From Asterias rubens (taxonomy: Eukaryota; Echinodermata; Asteroidea; Forcipulatida; Asteriidae), in the NCBI RefSeq assembly GCF_902459465.1, contig NC_047077.1, positions 930,001 through 994,000 of the forward strand: a stretch of 64,000 nucleotides of DNA, given 5' to 3'. A program made the position numbers and the translations under genes. The notes under the pieces were generated by a model that was given only the letters and a program-made list of their open reading frames with translations, was not told the origin of the DNA and searched no databases. Below are positions 1-12,700 of this stretch, piece by piece (the first letter of the stretch is position 1; every line of letters starts with the position of its first letter).

Positions 1-929
1 TTTTTTTAAAGTCCGGAATCTGGGAGCCACGGTGATTTGCATGCACAACCCAAGCACAAAAAAGACTGCTCGCTTTGCACTCAAACTATCTGGAAGCCAA
101 ATTGCCTTAATTGTGATAGGTTTCATAGGTTTGCCCTTCATTTTAAGTTTAATAATGTCAGTTAGTTATTATGTAAACGGTAACTTTCAGTTGTACATAA
201 AGGGTTAAGAAAAAAGAGTTGATGTGCAAAAAAGAGACCCCCCCAAAAAAAACACACAAAAACCCGAACCCTCCCTTAAAAAAATCCCACCCAAAACAGC
301 AACAATAATCACATTACAAATACAAAACCGGAAAACAGAAAATACACAAGCAAGCAAGGACTTAACATTGGAAGGTTGCAGGAAAGGACGAAAGTAATTA
401 TGCCGCACACAGACAGAACACGAACAATAATTACAGCACACATTGCACTGCTCTAACTAAGTCTAGCGACTACTCCTCGAGTATAGTCCTATTGTATAGA
501 AAATGTATCACACATAACAATAGTTTCAAATAATTGTGGGTTGAATTTCTTTGTTCCACCAACATTACTTAACAGTAATCTGGCTCTTTAGTTAGATAGA
601 ATGATAAAGCAGTGGTCTTCTTTCTTTATTCGAATTGAAGAGGATTATTTCATTCTCATGTGAAACAACCTTCATCTCAACTATTATTAGCGTGTCTTCA
701 AAGGTACCGACCGTACGTGTGAAGTAGTAGCACAAAGGCTTGTCAATTTAATAGACAATGGTTGGCTCAGAACAAAGCGCTCTCAGGGGTCAATGACACA
801 CAAAAGAAAAACAATATTAGAAGAGCACGGATACCACTTAGGTTGCATGATGAAACAAACTTGATGGGATAATTACAAAATTATTTGACTTACAAACCAA
901 ATGTACAAGCCTTAAAAAAGAAGAAACTC

Positions 930-990
930 TTCTGGTGTGAAGAATTTTTCGAGGGAAAAATTTTCCCCCGAAAATGTCTTCACACTAGAG
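930..990. repeat. Hairpin of a small palindromic element
   Basis: The left arm starts with ggtgtgaag and the right arm ends with cttcacac. Between them, gggaaaaatt and aattttccccc form the centre. It looks like the core of a palindromic MITE; the flanks are too short to define the ends. Confidence 0.45.
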
Positions 991-1419
991 CGAGTTAAAA
1001 TCACAATTCCTCACGATAAGTAGACCCTACATCTGCTGCTGGTAATTTCTTGTTTATTTGTTACAGAACATGGGGGAAAGCAATAAGGTCTATAATTCTT
1101 GTCGCATCTGTAATAAAAGCGCTATTTTCAATGTGTGTAAATTTTCTCAAAGTGCCAACAACTAGCTATAATCATAATTATAGATGACGTTCTACTCGCC
1201 GACTTATGATATAAAAATATGATTGATGAAATGATAGTGCAAATAAGGCCGGGAGTTTGGCAATTAATCAGTGATATGCACTGTTCACATTTTGAACCCA
1301 TAATCAACATTACATTCCGTACCGAACAAACATTGTCTGTCTCAGATTAATACTGCTCGACAACAGTCTTTGCTAAGCAAACATTTTGGTTGGGAACAAG
1401 TCACAACAATGTATAAACT

Positions 1420-1540
1420 TGATGAAGTTTTGGCTGGTAACCTGCTTTAAGCATTACTTTTCTGTGTTTAGCAAGTTTTTGTGCTAAAGAAAAAAAAGTT
1501 GTATACGGGCTTTATGAAGTTGGGCCCTGCTTGCATGAGT
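1420..1540. repeat. Fragment of the TTGGGCCC-ended MITE family
   Basis: The stretch holds ttttggctggtaacctgc, tttagcaagttttgtgct-like sequence and ends gaagttgggccct. The same words occur at 7270-7380, 12535-12700 and in the better copy at 43150-43395, so it is a decayed member of that family. Confidence 0.4.
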
Positions 1541-3448
1541 CCTCAATCCTCTACCATAATCATCTTACGCATTCCACACCATACCTTCATGCCTGTCATT
1601 AAAATAATATAACCAGAGATAAAAGCGCTATATGAATCGAGTTTTGTTATAATCAGATAGGAACATAAAAGCATCCATCCTCACTTTTCATTTTCACTGA
1701 CCCATATTTTGTTGTTTTTATTCATCCTTGAGGTTTGCTGATAATCAAACTTTGCTCACTTTTTAAAAAACGACCTTCGGTACACTTAATATTTTATAAT
1801 GTATTTTTATCTTAATGTGTGTTTCCGGTCAAATGCTCTCACAGCAATAAACTTAAAGTGCACATTCAACTTGAAACCTCTTGTTTAAATATGAATACAT
1901 TTCGACCTTGCTGTAAATTTCTTCGCATTTTCCAAGTGTGGATGGCCTAGAGGCATCTCACTACTTGACTACTCAAGCATTCAGACAAAAACAAAATACT
2001 GAACGACCCTCACTCTGATGAATTTAAAGAAATTAATGTTAAATTGACGTTGCCACTCTTCATCTTTCAAGATGATGTGTAATGGATGTACCAAGTAGGC
2101 CTAGGCATATGTATCAAGGATATTACTGCACCTTCATCGAAATCAAAGTGGGCAGTCATTCTGTAGAGATAATAAACCTAGAATGTCCTTCAAGATTTGC
2201 TTGATTAAAAAACAAATTAGTCTTTTACCTCCTTTGCTTTAACGGAAAGCAGTTTTTTAATGGCCTCACGTTTAGACCATGAGCGTGAGCCCTTCTCTCG
2301 GATATCTCCCTCTATGCCTCTTTTTGCTATAGGGTCGAAACATAAACTCATTGTTGTTTGCGTATATACAATTATTAATTCCTTTGGTTGGTTTACATTT
2401 TTGAATAGATAATTATATTTTCTTTGTTTTAGTGACTTAGAAATGTGTGTGTTCATAGTGTAGTTATGGCTTTCATCTGCACACAGTCTCCTTACAGCGT
2501 TGATACATGGTTTGTACATCAGGCTGGTGACACAGTAAAGTAGAAGAATTCTGTGGTGAGAACACACAAACATGGGACGCATTTATGCTGATTTTTTATA
2601 GAGGTAGCCATCCTTGGTACTGTACGATGTAGATGTGGTCAACAAGAACTAATTTTTGATTTTGGGGTTGAAAAAACAAGAGGAGGCACTTCATCTCATG
2701 GACCCTACTCGCCGTGATTGCATTGCCTCTTATACGTGTTCCTAACCGTAAACATCACCCTGTGACTTATCATTGCTAGCGGGCAGAAAACTTGTCCCCA
2801 GTTTGACTCGGTTTGAGCAATAATTTCCAATCATTGAAAGAGTTTTACGCATAAACATGTACGGGTCATCTTCTTGAAGCCGATTCCGGTCGCGAGTAAA
2901 TTCAATTGTTTTTCTATTCAGACAATTTTAAATATAAGGAATATGTAATTAATGTCCGAAGATTTAAAATAATAGAACAAATCCACAATGAAAAGTTTCA
3001 GAAGTCAACATATTTTTAATTGATTACTTTAATATTAACGCTAAAAGCTAAGCTGGAAACAGTTAGTGACCATGTACCTATTATAGTTACATTCTTTGAA
3101 ACGCATTTCAGGAGTTTTAAAAAATCGTCTGGCGAGGCCGCTGGAAATATTTTTAGCCGTAGAATAATAGCCACTCTCCCAATGGTAAAGAAATTAAGTC
3201 ACTCTGTTGGGAAATAGAAAAAGCCATCGCAGTTTCAATAATGCCTAATTGAAAATATTTAATCGTTGATTTTAAAATGTTATTATAGGACGATATATTA
3301 ATTACTTTCAATCTGTGTATATGTATAGCTGCTCTTAACGGTTTTATCAAAACATTGAAGAGGAAAATTTGCATGCAAACGTTTGTTGTGACTGATTTGG
3401 CGATTGCTTCTTGGATAACTCACAATAATTGTAAAATTGCAGATTTAC

Positions 3449-3846
3449 TTAAAGGAACACGTTGCCTTGGATCGGTCGAGTTGTTCTTTGAAAAGCGTTT
3501 TGTAACCGTTTGTTATAAAATGCATAAATGGTTAGAAAGATGTTGTAAAAGTAGAATACAATGATCCACACAAACATGCCTCGAAATTGCGTGGTTTTCT
3601 TTTTACCTCGTCCAACAACACGGTCGGCCATTTATGGGAGTCCAAATTTTGGCTCCCATAAATGGCCGACCGTGATAGTTCACGACGTAAAAAGAAAACC
3701 GTGCAATTTTGAGGGATACTTGTGTGGATCATTATATTCTACTTTTAAAACATCTTTCCAACCATATGCAATGCATTTTAAAACAAATGGTTACAAACGC
3801 TTTTTGTAGACCAACTCGTCCGATCCACGGGAACGTGTTCCTTTAA
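3449..3846. mobile_element. Palindromic MITE flanked by TTAA (piggyBac-like)
   Basis: The left end reads ttaaaggaacacgt and the right end reads acgtgttcctttaa, a perfect terminal inverted pair. TTAA sits at both outer edges (3449-3452 and 3843-3846), as for piggyBac-type insertions. The interior is also an inverted repeat: cggtcggccatttatggg near 3621 mirrors cccataaatggccgaccg near 3656. It encodes no transposase. Short reading frames on both strands inside it mirror each other and are by-products of the palindrome. Confidence 0.75.
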
Positions 3847-6700
3847 GTTAAGAGCTCTGTTAATTGCAACGGTCACTGAATATAGCCAAATGACTACGAC
3901 GAAGTTTTCCACTAATGGATGGGAAACTGTACCGTAAAACTATTGTGGCATTGATGAGCTATTTCTACCTATGGGTGTGTAACCTGAAGTGAAAACCAAG
4001 CGATTTAAAACGGTGGATTTCTTTGGTCGATGTAAGACAAGAATCACCGACTTGGGACTCCCAAATGATCCCTTGTCATAATATTATCGGTAGTATAATG
4101 CCAATACAAAGTCTATATGTGCATTGTTATACTGCAACATCAAGAACATTTTTACCAGAAAGTTAAATTTACAACCTGTTGTTTCTATACTTGTTTTCCC
4201 TCTTAAACTTTTAAACGTTTCGTATCAAAGGAAAGCTTGGGTGGACTTGAAACTACACATATATTTTAGAGTAGACATGAAAAAAATCATATCATTGGAG
4301 AGTCAGAGGCTTGACGAGAAATTTTCGTATAGGGTAAGACACAAATCTTGTTGAGGGGGGGGGGCGGTAATTAAAATTGTCACTAATCCAAGTGCAATTT
4401 TCTTGGTGGTGGTGGTTGGGGAGGGTATTCTGAAAAAAAGTTGTTTTATTCAGATGTGTTTTCGAGGATGTTTTGAAGGTGTCTGTTAAGTGCTTTTTAA
4501 AGTAACTTCAGATTGAAAGTTCTATGTTGCGACACTGTCAATAGCCCTGCGTCAATGGACGACTCGTCCTCGGATGGTAATGGGGAGCATCCCTTGGGGT
4601 CACTGCCATCAACTGTTCTCTTTCAATTGCCACTATAAGCACCTTTTTCACGTTTTAACATTATCTACCCGGCGCCTTATAAAAAGTAAATGAAAATCAC
4701 TTGGAGCAAGGACATGAAGTTGCAGTAATGGGCCTTTAAACATCGACTTTAGCCTCCAGAAGCGAAATAACCATTAATGGAGTTGCAAGTATTAATTGAG
4801 TACAGGGGTCCCTCGGAATACTGACAGATGTTATGTCATACGAGAGGTCACTCTGCCAATTCATGTATTACGCATCGTCCTCCGATCGTATCATGAAGAC
4901 GATGGAGCATCGATGGTGAAACGTCGAGTTGTTAACCACGGTGGTTAACAACTCGACGTGCACCGGGCCAAATATTAATATTCATGGCTCTGCTTGCAGT
5001 AAGCAAATAATCCGTATTTGCGAAGTATTTTTCACATAATCTATGAAACCAAACTGGAATCGTAGGGGGACAGTTTAGATGCCTTTCTGATATCTGAGAT
5101 TCAAAATTTGTATTGGAGACAAAGAAGAGGCGATCTGTCCGTTAGGCGAGATTATAGACCAATCCGACGAAACAAAATTGGTAGCGCCCTCTATTGAAAA
5201 ATTACCAACTGTGGTGTCTTTTTGTGCACAAATTAGGCGTTGAAGACACCGCAGCAGTGGCGTGCGGTGCTCAATACCTGTGCGCCCGGTGCGCGCCTGG
5301 ATTTGTCTATTATGCATGAACTGGGCAAGGTTGATTACTATTGACAATAAATGGTATCATCCAGTAAGGACAATGAACATTATACTGTTGCTTTTCAATT
5401 GACAGAAAGGCAGAGCAGGTACCGGGATAATTGCCTCATGTTGCCTCCGTAAAATATTATTCTTCCCGTGTGAATGATTACCACTCCAGATTAACGGTGA
5501 CACATCAAAAAACTATTACCACCTTTCAAAATTCACAAAGTGTTGTTGTTTAATAAAAAACAATTAAAACACTCATTATGACTAAAACAATCGAACGGTT
5601 AAAAAAAAAGGTTTACCCTACTTTGTACTTTGCCTCCCAACCCCCCTACTATTTGATAGAGTACTATGTTGTCCCAAAGGAATTCATTTCTTATTGCGAT
5701 TATGAGATGTGCGAACGTGCACAGAGCCTTAAGCAATATCCTTGCAATCTGAATACCTAAACAATAAAATAGTAACTTAGGTGTACACAACGGTTGGTAG
5801 GATTGAAAAAATTATAAAAACGAAGGCAAAAACTTCTGTCTGCGGTTTTAAACAAAAAATCGATTTGCTCCTGTTTTAGACTTTTGTCTTTATATCATCA
5901 ATTGTCTTGGGAAATATTTCTAAAATAAAGCGAGAGACGAACGTGCATGACGACAAAAACAAACTAATAAAATCGTTTTAAACTGTTTTATTTTTTGGAA
6001 ATCGGTTTATAATTTGATGAAATTTCGAGATTTAATGCATTTTCATGAAGACTGGAATTTACTCTTCAAAGATGATCGTGTTTAAAACGGTATCTTTGTT
6101 TGGACAAAATTGAAAATCGCTTAAAATAGGCTGACCACGTGCTTAAAATGGGCTGACCACGGCTTAATAATGAAGGACAGACAAATCTGGACTTAATGAA
6201 GGACAGAAAGAAGGACACGAAGCCAGGCCGCAATTTCTTTTTGCTGCACACTAGTTGTCATCCTCAAAAAGTTTCCGGTTTTTGTTTATTAAGGATGGCT
6301 TTTTCTAAATTGATTTATAGAAACAAAAATCCCAATTAAAAAGCACTACGATGGCAAAACGAGGTTTAATGGATGACCGCTTGATTCTAAAATGAGTTAT
6401 TACCAATGTTTGTTGCATCATCTAACTAGGGTAACACGTTAGGGAGGCTCAAGGGGGGGGGGAACCGTTTTTTTTAACTTTTTTACAATTTCTTTTTACA
6501 TAGGGGTACTTCTGACCAAGTTCACTTTGCATTTTTCTTCAACAAGCCCTTGCTATGTAATTTTGTCTGTTTTTTGATAATACCAGTTTTAAATAGCTTT
6601 GAAAACACCACATTGTCACATTAAAGCGTATAGAATGTGTTTTACTCTGGAAATGTTCGGTTCATAACGTCCAGACTTCGCTATATGGCCCTCCTTATGT
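3847..6700. other. Intergenic, no gene recognised
   Basis: AT-rich sequence with a G homopolymer near 4357 and a palindrome at 4921-4959 (listed separately). The reading frames, up to 90 aa, show no recognisable domain. Confidence 0.5.
4921..4959. repeat. Perfect 18-bp-arm palindrome
   Basis: Arms 4921-4938 and 4942-4959 are exact reverse complements around a 3-base centre (cgg). The left arm continues a tggtgaaacgtcgagttg string resembling gatcgaaacgttgggttg at 28138-28155, which belongs to a retrotransposon-tail-like repeat. The palindrome may therefore be two such ends in inverted contact. Confidence 0.7.
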
Positions 6701-6995
6701 TAAAGGCACTGCACACTAGATCTGTTGGTAGTATAAAACATTGTGAGAAACGGCTCCCTCTGAAGTAACGTAGTTTTTGAGAAAAAATCAATTTCTCAGT
6801 AATATATTTGAATTGAATTCGAGTGCTCAGATTCAAGCAACTGAACACAACTTGTGCGACAGGGGTGTTTTTTCTTTCTCCCATTATTCTCTCGCAACTT
6901 CGACTGTTATTGTCTGTTATTTTATGCATTTGTTGACATAAACCAAGTGAGAATACAGATCTTTGACAATAACCAAACGTGCCAAGTGCCTTTAT
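6701..6995. mobile_element. MITE, GGACACTATTGGTAATT family, copy 1 (diverged)
   Basis: It begins ttaaaggcactgcacact and ends accaaacgtgccaagtgcc, degraded forms of the family termini (ggcagtggacactattgg / ccaatagtgtccactgcc). The interior has the family words ggctccctctgaagt, tctctcgcaacttcg and attttatgcat. It is non-coding; the 142-aa reading frame across it is a by-product. Confidence 0.65.
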
Positions 6996-7763
6996 AGGGT
7001 TGCAACTTGTTATTTCAAATAATATTAAGTTATACATTACAAGGGAAATGACTTGGTATAAGCGGTTCTTGGATTGTTGATGTTGGCTCTCCATAATTGG
7101 GATCAGCAAGACGAATCAGTAGCATACATTTAATTAATTGACATAATATTGCTTTATTATTCCTCGATAGGTATAGAGCGAGATAACTAGTAGACACTAC
7201 TACAGATGCTGATGTGGTTTATTAAGGAGCTGTGTGTGCATTTGCATCTGCCGTGCTGAGACTAGGCTTCAGGGTAAGTTCAATGTATTTGTTTGCTTAG
7301 CACAGAAATAAGCTAAGCAGAGAACTTGCTATGCAGTGTTTTCTGCTTAGCTGCTATATGAAATTTGGCCCAGGGCCCAATTAAACAAAACTGTTAATCG
7401 GTAATCTACTTTTGTGGGCTTCATTTTAATACGGTTCAGTCTAGCATGAAGAGCCAGGCAACAAAGTGAGAAATAAGTCATACTTATGGTAACAATACTC
7501 ATCATTGGGTATTGACACTCGTTCTAACGGCTTCCACTGGGCTTTTGTGATGTCGTTCCAAAATGCTCCTGTCCAGCATACACTTGTCTAATTGTCCTCA
7601 TATTAGGTTGTAGTCTTCACAGTTGGTTGATGTATGTCTTGACAGACATTCCTCTGCTCATCTTTCCATGTGTTGGTTGCCACATTACCAAATCAGACAG
7701 CACTTGAACTGTACCGATGTACACAAACTTTAGGTAGACAGACTGACAAAACTGTATTATTTT

Positions 7764-7875
7764 TACAAAACTGTACTAGGGATTTAGTCTGTACAGCTCA
7801 CATCAAGAGCAACCTGACTTACAAAACTGTATTGGGGATTTAGTCTTTACAGCTCACATCAAGAGCAACCTGATG
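7764..7875. repeat. 56-bp tandem duplication
   Basis: Two near-identical units, with gatttagtct at 7781 and 7837 (offset 56). Both contain cagctcacatcaagagcaac. It is a simple local duplication. Confidence 0.8.
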
Positions 7876-7952
7876 CAGCAACAAATAGGGACTTAAAGAA
7901 GTAGACGAGTAGAAAGAAGGAGTAAGATTTTATGAAACTCATTGACAAGTGT

Positions 7953-8343
7953 TCAATGACCAGACATGTTTCTGATCAGCAGAGTGTGGGTTCGAATCCC
8001 CAGTTCGTACCACTAAGTGTCCTTATAAGCAAGACACTTAACCATTGCTTCGTCCTTCGGATGGGACGTAAAGCCGTTGGTCCCATGTGTTGTGTAACGC
8101 ATGTAAAATAACCCAGTGTGCTTATCGAAAAGAGAAGGGGTTCGCCCCGGTGTTCCTGGCTGTGTTTGCTGAATGCGCCGTAGTAACCCTGGAAACCCTT
8201 ATAAGATACTACATACTTGGGTCTCAGAATTCATAACTTTCAATAACATAACTTTCTGTAAGTAAAACTAAGCGCCTTGAGTACCTTGTTAGTAGATTAT
8301 ATGTGCGCTACATAAGACTTCGATATAATGTTGATATTATTAT
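7953..8343 (+). mobile_element. tRNA-derived SINE, + strand copy
   Basis: The head has gatcagcagagtgtgggttc followed by gaatccccag, which includes a pol III B-box (GGTTCGAATCC). It is followed by the body words ccttcggatgggacgt, gtcccatgtgttgtgtaac and gttcctggctgtg, then a tail with aagcgccttgagtacc and tattattatt. The copy at 61555-61990 on the opposite strand has the same order and keeps the complete tRNA-like head. The A-box part is missing or decayed here. Confidence 0.8.
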
Positions 8344-8688
8344 TCAGTTTACATTCCATAAAAATGTTTATAAATACTTCAAACACGTAATTTTGACCTG
8401 AACTCAACGTTGCGTTTCGCAAAAAGCCCCGTGACGTGCTCCATCCCGGATGAACAACCAATTTGCCAATTTTTTTTCCCCAGAAATAGCATTGATTCGA
8501 TTTGTTTAACTTGGAAGGGTTTGTCTTCCATTGTGATATTGTAAATACCTTATAAATTATTTAAAAACTGTGGCTCTAAATTTGATGAATACTGTGCCTG
8601 CCTTTGCAATCATGGGCTTTGCTGTAGACAGTTATTGTCAAATATGACTTACTTCAGATATAGGTTTGGCTTCAAATAACAAAAAGGG

Positions 8689-8785
8689 GGGGGGGGGGTT
8701 AGTAAAACAGTTTATTTTAAAGGGTAGACAGCTGAGTTTTGTCACAATGAAAAACACACACACACACGCACCCCCTCACACACAG
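8689..8785. repeat. G homopolymer and (CA)n tract
   Basis: A run of about ten G lies near 8689-8698 and a CA-rich simple repeat at about 8752-8785. Low-complexity sequence. Confidence 0.7.
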
Positions 8786-8810
8786 CTGTGTTTATGGTGT
8801 AAACCGAGGA

Positions 8811-8965
8811 CTTCTTTTTGTTCTCCCATTGTTTGGACATAGTTTATTTTTCAGACGTCCACATTGGTTTTGTACACGAAATCAAATCGAGGACGTCCTC
8901 GGTGTGAATTTTTCCCGGATCCCTTTTGTTATAACCTTCTCCAAGTCCTCGGTTTGAACGCGTAG
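8811..8965. repeat. Inverted-repeat element with accgaggacgtcc-type words
   Basis: Both accgaggactt (near 8803) and aagtcctcggttt (near 8942) are present, with gaggacgtcctcggt between them. The words form an imperfect inverted repeat. A related stretch with tttggacttgg and gtgacgtcc occurs at 22770-22835. Probably a small foldback element. Confidence 0.4.
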
Positions 8966-10700
8966 ACATGCCCACATTCACATCACGGACAGTGCACAAA
9001 ATACCAGTGTAACATGCAAAACTATTTGTACATGATGGTCAATGGGCATGAGATCAAATCAGGATCCTGACGATAAATCATTAAACGTTCCTATTAACTG
9101 TCACCTTTCATTGATGAATTTGTTTTATATATTGCCTTAAATGAAAGTTGTTATATTCATTAAAATGAAAATAGCCATTTCAAATTTAACTGCATATACC
9201 GGTGTCAAATCGGCCAGAAATTGTACCTATAACATCTTCAAGATATGCATTCTTGCTTTAACAAAATCATCAGGATTTGCTTTTAGAATCCTTCTCTCTC
9301 CGAAGAAATTTTCTTTTGAAAAGGCCAAGTTTACGTACTAAACTAAAATATTATGAAAACACGTAATTTTAATTACGTCAGATAGTGATACGACAATTTG
9401 AATGCCATGGAAGTATTGATCTCTGCATTGTTTGATTTCATTCCATGGATTATTAAATTATTGGTTTATTTGAGGAAGTAGGGAGAGAGCTCACGAGACG
9501 AATTTTCTTGTTTGGCTAAATTTTCAAAAGTTCAAACGTGCCCAGAACTTTGCGCTGTATATTTTGCTTCTTTTGCAAACCATATAGTCCTTCAAGCTAT
9601 CATATAATTAGATTATTCACTCATGGACGTGGTGCCTGTCGTACAAATCACTCGTCTCCAAGTTCGTCCTTATAGTCAAAAAAAGAAGAATTATAAACAC
9701 AAGGAAGTTTGATCTCTGAATTATGGTGCGCAGGTAAAAAAAGTTTGGTTCTTTGGCAGAGTCTCTCGTTACGGGAGTAGACAGTCGTTATTTTTTACAC
9801 CCTTCCATGTTCACCTTTGGGGTAATTTTTTACTGAATAACACAGTAAAGTTAGTTTCAGTTTGCTCTGCTTCAAGTTTGGACAGGCGAAAGAGTAAAAT
9901 TCTACATACACGTTTTTACATAGCATTTTTGTGTGCATTATACACTGTAATCTCTGTATTTTAAACTCAATTCAGCTTGTGTGGCGGCGATGTTTGAATG
10001 TGTTTTAATAAACCAATAATAATAATATTGTATCCACGGATATATCACTGGTTCTAATACCTGTCTTAATCACAGGGGACCAGTGTACTTCGGTTCGAGT
10101 CCCGCCTCGGACTGGTGGTTTTCAGATCGATCAGGATTTTACAAACACTTTATTAAAGTTTGTTTTCTCCTATTCGTCGTCACCGCCCAATATTTTGCCA
10201 TTTCTTCTATACACAGGTACATATCGGCATACTTTTTAACTGATTTAAAAAGTACCAATTGTAAAATAATTTAAACCAACATTTTACGATTTTTTGTGTA
10301 GAGAAGCAACCAGAACACAGCTTAATGATCAAAATTACTGACTGCGGGTTCCTCTATAGGTCTTTATAAATGACGCAGTGAGGAAGAGTCAGGCAATTTA
10401 TAGGCCCAATTAAATCGCTTCGATTTCAACGAATAGAGTTATACGATTAGAATGCAGAATTTCTGTGTCATGAGTGAAGATAGTGTATTGTTTGATACGC
10501 AGATGGATTCCTTTTAATGTTTAAATGTTTTGTTTCTTCAATGACCACCCAACAAAAAATAAAATAAAAAAATAAAACAAAAATGTAAAAGTCAATAAAT
10601 CAATAAACAAATAAATGGTCGATTATCTTATCTAGGATCTTTAGAAGACGCAACGAGAGCCATCTCGTTATGTCATCGACGAATCAGCTTGCTGCAATGA
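8966..10700. other. Intergenic, no gene recognised
   Basis: No supported coding sequence. A stretch near 10020-10110 contains an isolated B-box-like ggttcgagtcccg, which may be a SINE scrap. A-rich simple sequence lies around 10550-10620. Confidence 0.45.
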
Positions 10701-10704
10701 AATC

Positions 10705-10810
10705 ATGCGCACTGTCATTGTGACATCATGGTTTTGGACACTCTGTTCAACCAATCAGAAGACCGAAGCCCTCAATAAAATCAGTGAGCGTTTCACCCCC
10801 GGTTTGGAAG
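10705..10810 (+). promoter_or_regulatory. Promoter-like block of GPCR copy 1
   Basis: The block holds a CRE-like tgacatca at 10721 and a CCAAT box in the string ccaatcagaagac at 10751. The same order recurs at 19208-19310 in front of GPCR copy 2: tgacgtc at 19224, and CCAAT at 19253 followed by cagaagac. Conservation of this noncoding block between the two copies, each ahead of an exon-like segment with a GTAAGT donor, is the evidence for promoter function. The start site is not determined. Confidence 0.6.
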
Positions 10811-10976
10811 CGGATGATTTTGGTTTACCTCAGTACGCAATATCACCAAGTCTCAGTCGGTAGTGGTTTAGCAACTGGGGTGAGCGTCGGTAGTTAAATT
10901 GCTCGCTTGGTTTCTCCTGTTGTTGTGTTGCGTTAGCGTCGATCAAAGGTGTTCCTGAAATAGCTTTGATTTTTTG
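10811..10976 (+). other. Noncoding 5' exon of GPCR copy 1
   Basis: This segment aligns with 19315-19466: tttggtttacc, gtacgcaatatca and a ttgctcgcttgg-type word occur in both. It ends at a consensus donor, g|gtaagt, with the intron starting at 10977. The matching acceptor, ttgttttacag, ends at 15791, thirty bases before the start codon of the receptor. That predicts a 4.8-kb intron within the 5' UTR. The 5' boundary of the exon is approximate; no transcript evidence is available here. Confidence 0.6.
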
Positions 10977-12534
10977 GTAAGTACATGTTGTAAAAGTGTT
11001 GCCGTAAAGTAAATAGGGATTTATTTTAACATGTGATCAATACGAATTTATAATAAAATACACAAAATTTAGGGAACTAAATATTAAGGAATTAAATAAA
11101 GAAAACAGCCAGATGGCATGGGAATGATAATAGAAATATTTTATTTAATTGAAAGGTAAATACTTAAATACGTAAATAAATGATCAGCCATAAAGACTCT
11201 GCAGGGTCGAAACGTAAGGCCGTCATTTTGCTTGTTACGCAGTTTGCGAAAGCTCATTCTGCAACTTTGTAATGAAAAAAAAAACAAAAAAAAAAAAAAG
11301 TTTTATTATGGCAATAACATAATTATTTCACAACAGATTTGTTTGCGGTGACACTGCTGCTAAAAGTTATGTTCAATTGCGAGTGGTCTAAAAAAAATCC
11401 TTTATAAACTTTCATATAAATGTTGTAACTCCATATTCGTATAAACCATTATTTTGTTTTCTGTTCAAAATAGTTGTCTGATATTGGCAACTGTGATCAC
11501 TAAAAATTGTTTGTTTTGATCGCGGTGGTCGTGATACTTCCTATCAAATCACTGTAAAATTTGAAACTTCGGCAGCCTCCGATAGTAAAACGCATTTTTA
11601 AGAACTATTTCACTTCAAATTCACGTGGTTATGTTAAAAGCTATTAGTTTTTATACCATCAAAGTTGAACACGAAAAGCGCAAACGCGGTAATGCTTGGT
11701 ATAAGCCTACTTTTGATGCAACAGAGCTCTTCCGACCATTTGAAAGAAACAATACGGTTTGCACGCAGCTGTTATGTATTTGATCCATGAATTAGGGTCA
11801 CTACGTTGCTAAGGTAACGTGAGATCAGATGATGACTTCAAAGAGGTGTTTCTGAAGCGGTCATGTATTCATGACTTTTATAGACGGCCCATGAGGGATC
11901 ATCATGTGACATTAAATGTCTGTCACATATCACATACAAACGAAACCCTATTTTATGTCATTATTTATTAGAATTCATTTAGTTTGTTTAAGACGTCGAC
12001 GTCACAGATGCAAACACAAATGAAATGAAATTTGAATGGCTCTGTTTCGTCATTATTATTGGGCGTTCAAACTATGATTGCTGAGGAATATTGGTCTTTG
12101 CTGCTCCGTCTAATCAATTTGTATTGCTTAATGCAAACCGTGGGTGTAAGGTAATAAAAATACAAACAATATTTTCAAGGGACGAGTTATACTTTATTAA
12201 ATAGTTTATAAAGAGCAGCTGAATGGAAGGGGAAATTAATTGATTGAGTTAAGTCTTGTCGAGGCCGACATCTTGGGATATTAAGTTAATTACTATCAAG
12301 AAATAAAAACTACAACAAGATATCTAGGCCACTATGTTCCATCGAGCATGATATTTGACCCTTGGGAAATAATAGAATTGTTGATCACCAGAACTGGCCT
12401 ACATTATTTGCGATAAAAGGTTTTGACTTTCTTAGGTCGTAACTGTTTTAATTGAGGGACAAGCATAGAGCCATAGATAAAAATTAAATTAAATCAACAA
12501 ATCTGGAAATCGGAGTAAAATATGAAAATTATCA

Positions 12535-12700
12535 GGGCCCAATTTCATAAAACTGCTAAAAGAAATAAAATGAGCTATGCAAAACTTAATTAGGCTAACC
12601 AGAACAAGGTTATCCCAAATAATAGGTCAAATGTACAACTTGTGAATGGTATCCTGCTAGTTCTTGCTAAGCATGGGATTTTTGAGCAGTATCTTTTTTT
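12535..12700. repeat. Fragment of the TTGGGCCC-ended MITE family
   Basis: It starts cagggcccaatttcataaa and contains ctgctagttcttgctaagc and ttgagcagtatc. These are words of the family seen best at 43150-43395. Termini and interior are decayed. Confidence 0.45.

Larger units (their letters stand above)
1..3440. other. Intergenic, no gene recognised
   Basis: No open reading frame here looks like a conserved protein. A hairpin lies around 934-986 and repeat fragments around 1420-1540. A 121-aa reading frame on the - strand at 2217-2582 has no family I recognise. Nothing else seen. Confidence 0.5.

Noticed and set aside
2217-2582. 121-aa - strand frame
   Set aside because: Long for the region, but with no recognised motif; could be a worn element remnant, not enough to call a gene.
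3532-3809. Mirrored reading frames on both strands
   Set aside because: They reflect the palindromic MITE at 3449-3846.
6681-7109. 142-aa - strand frame
   Set aside because: Covers a MITE copy; the same words appear in other MITE copies as short frames.
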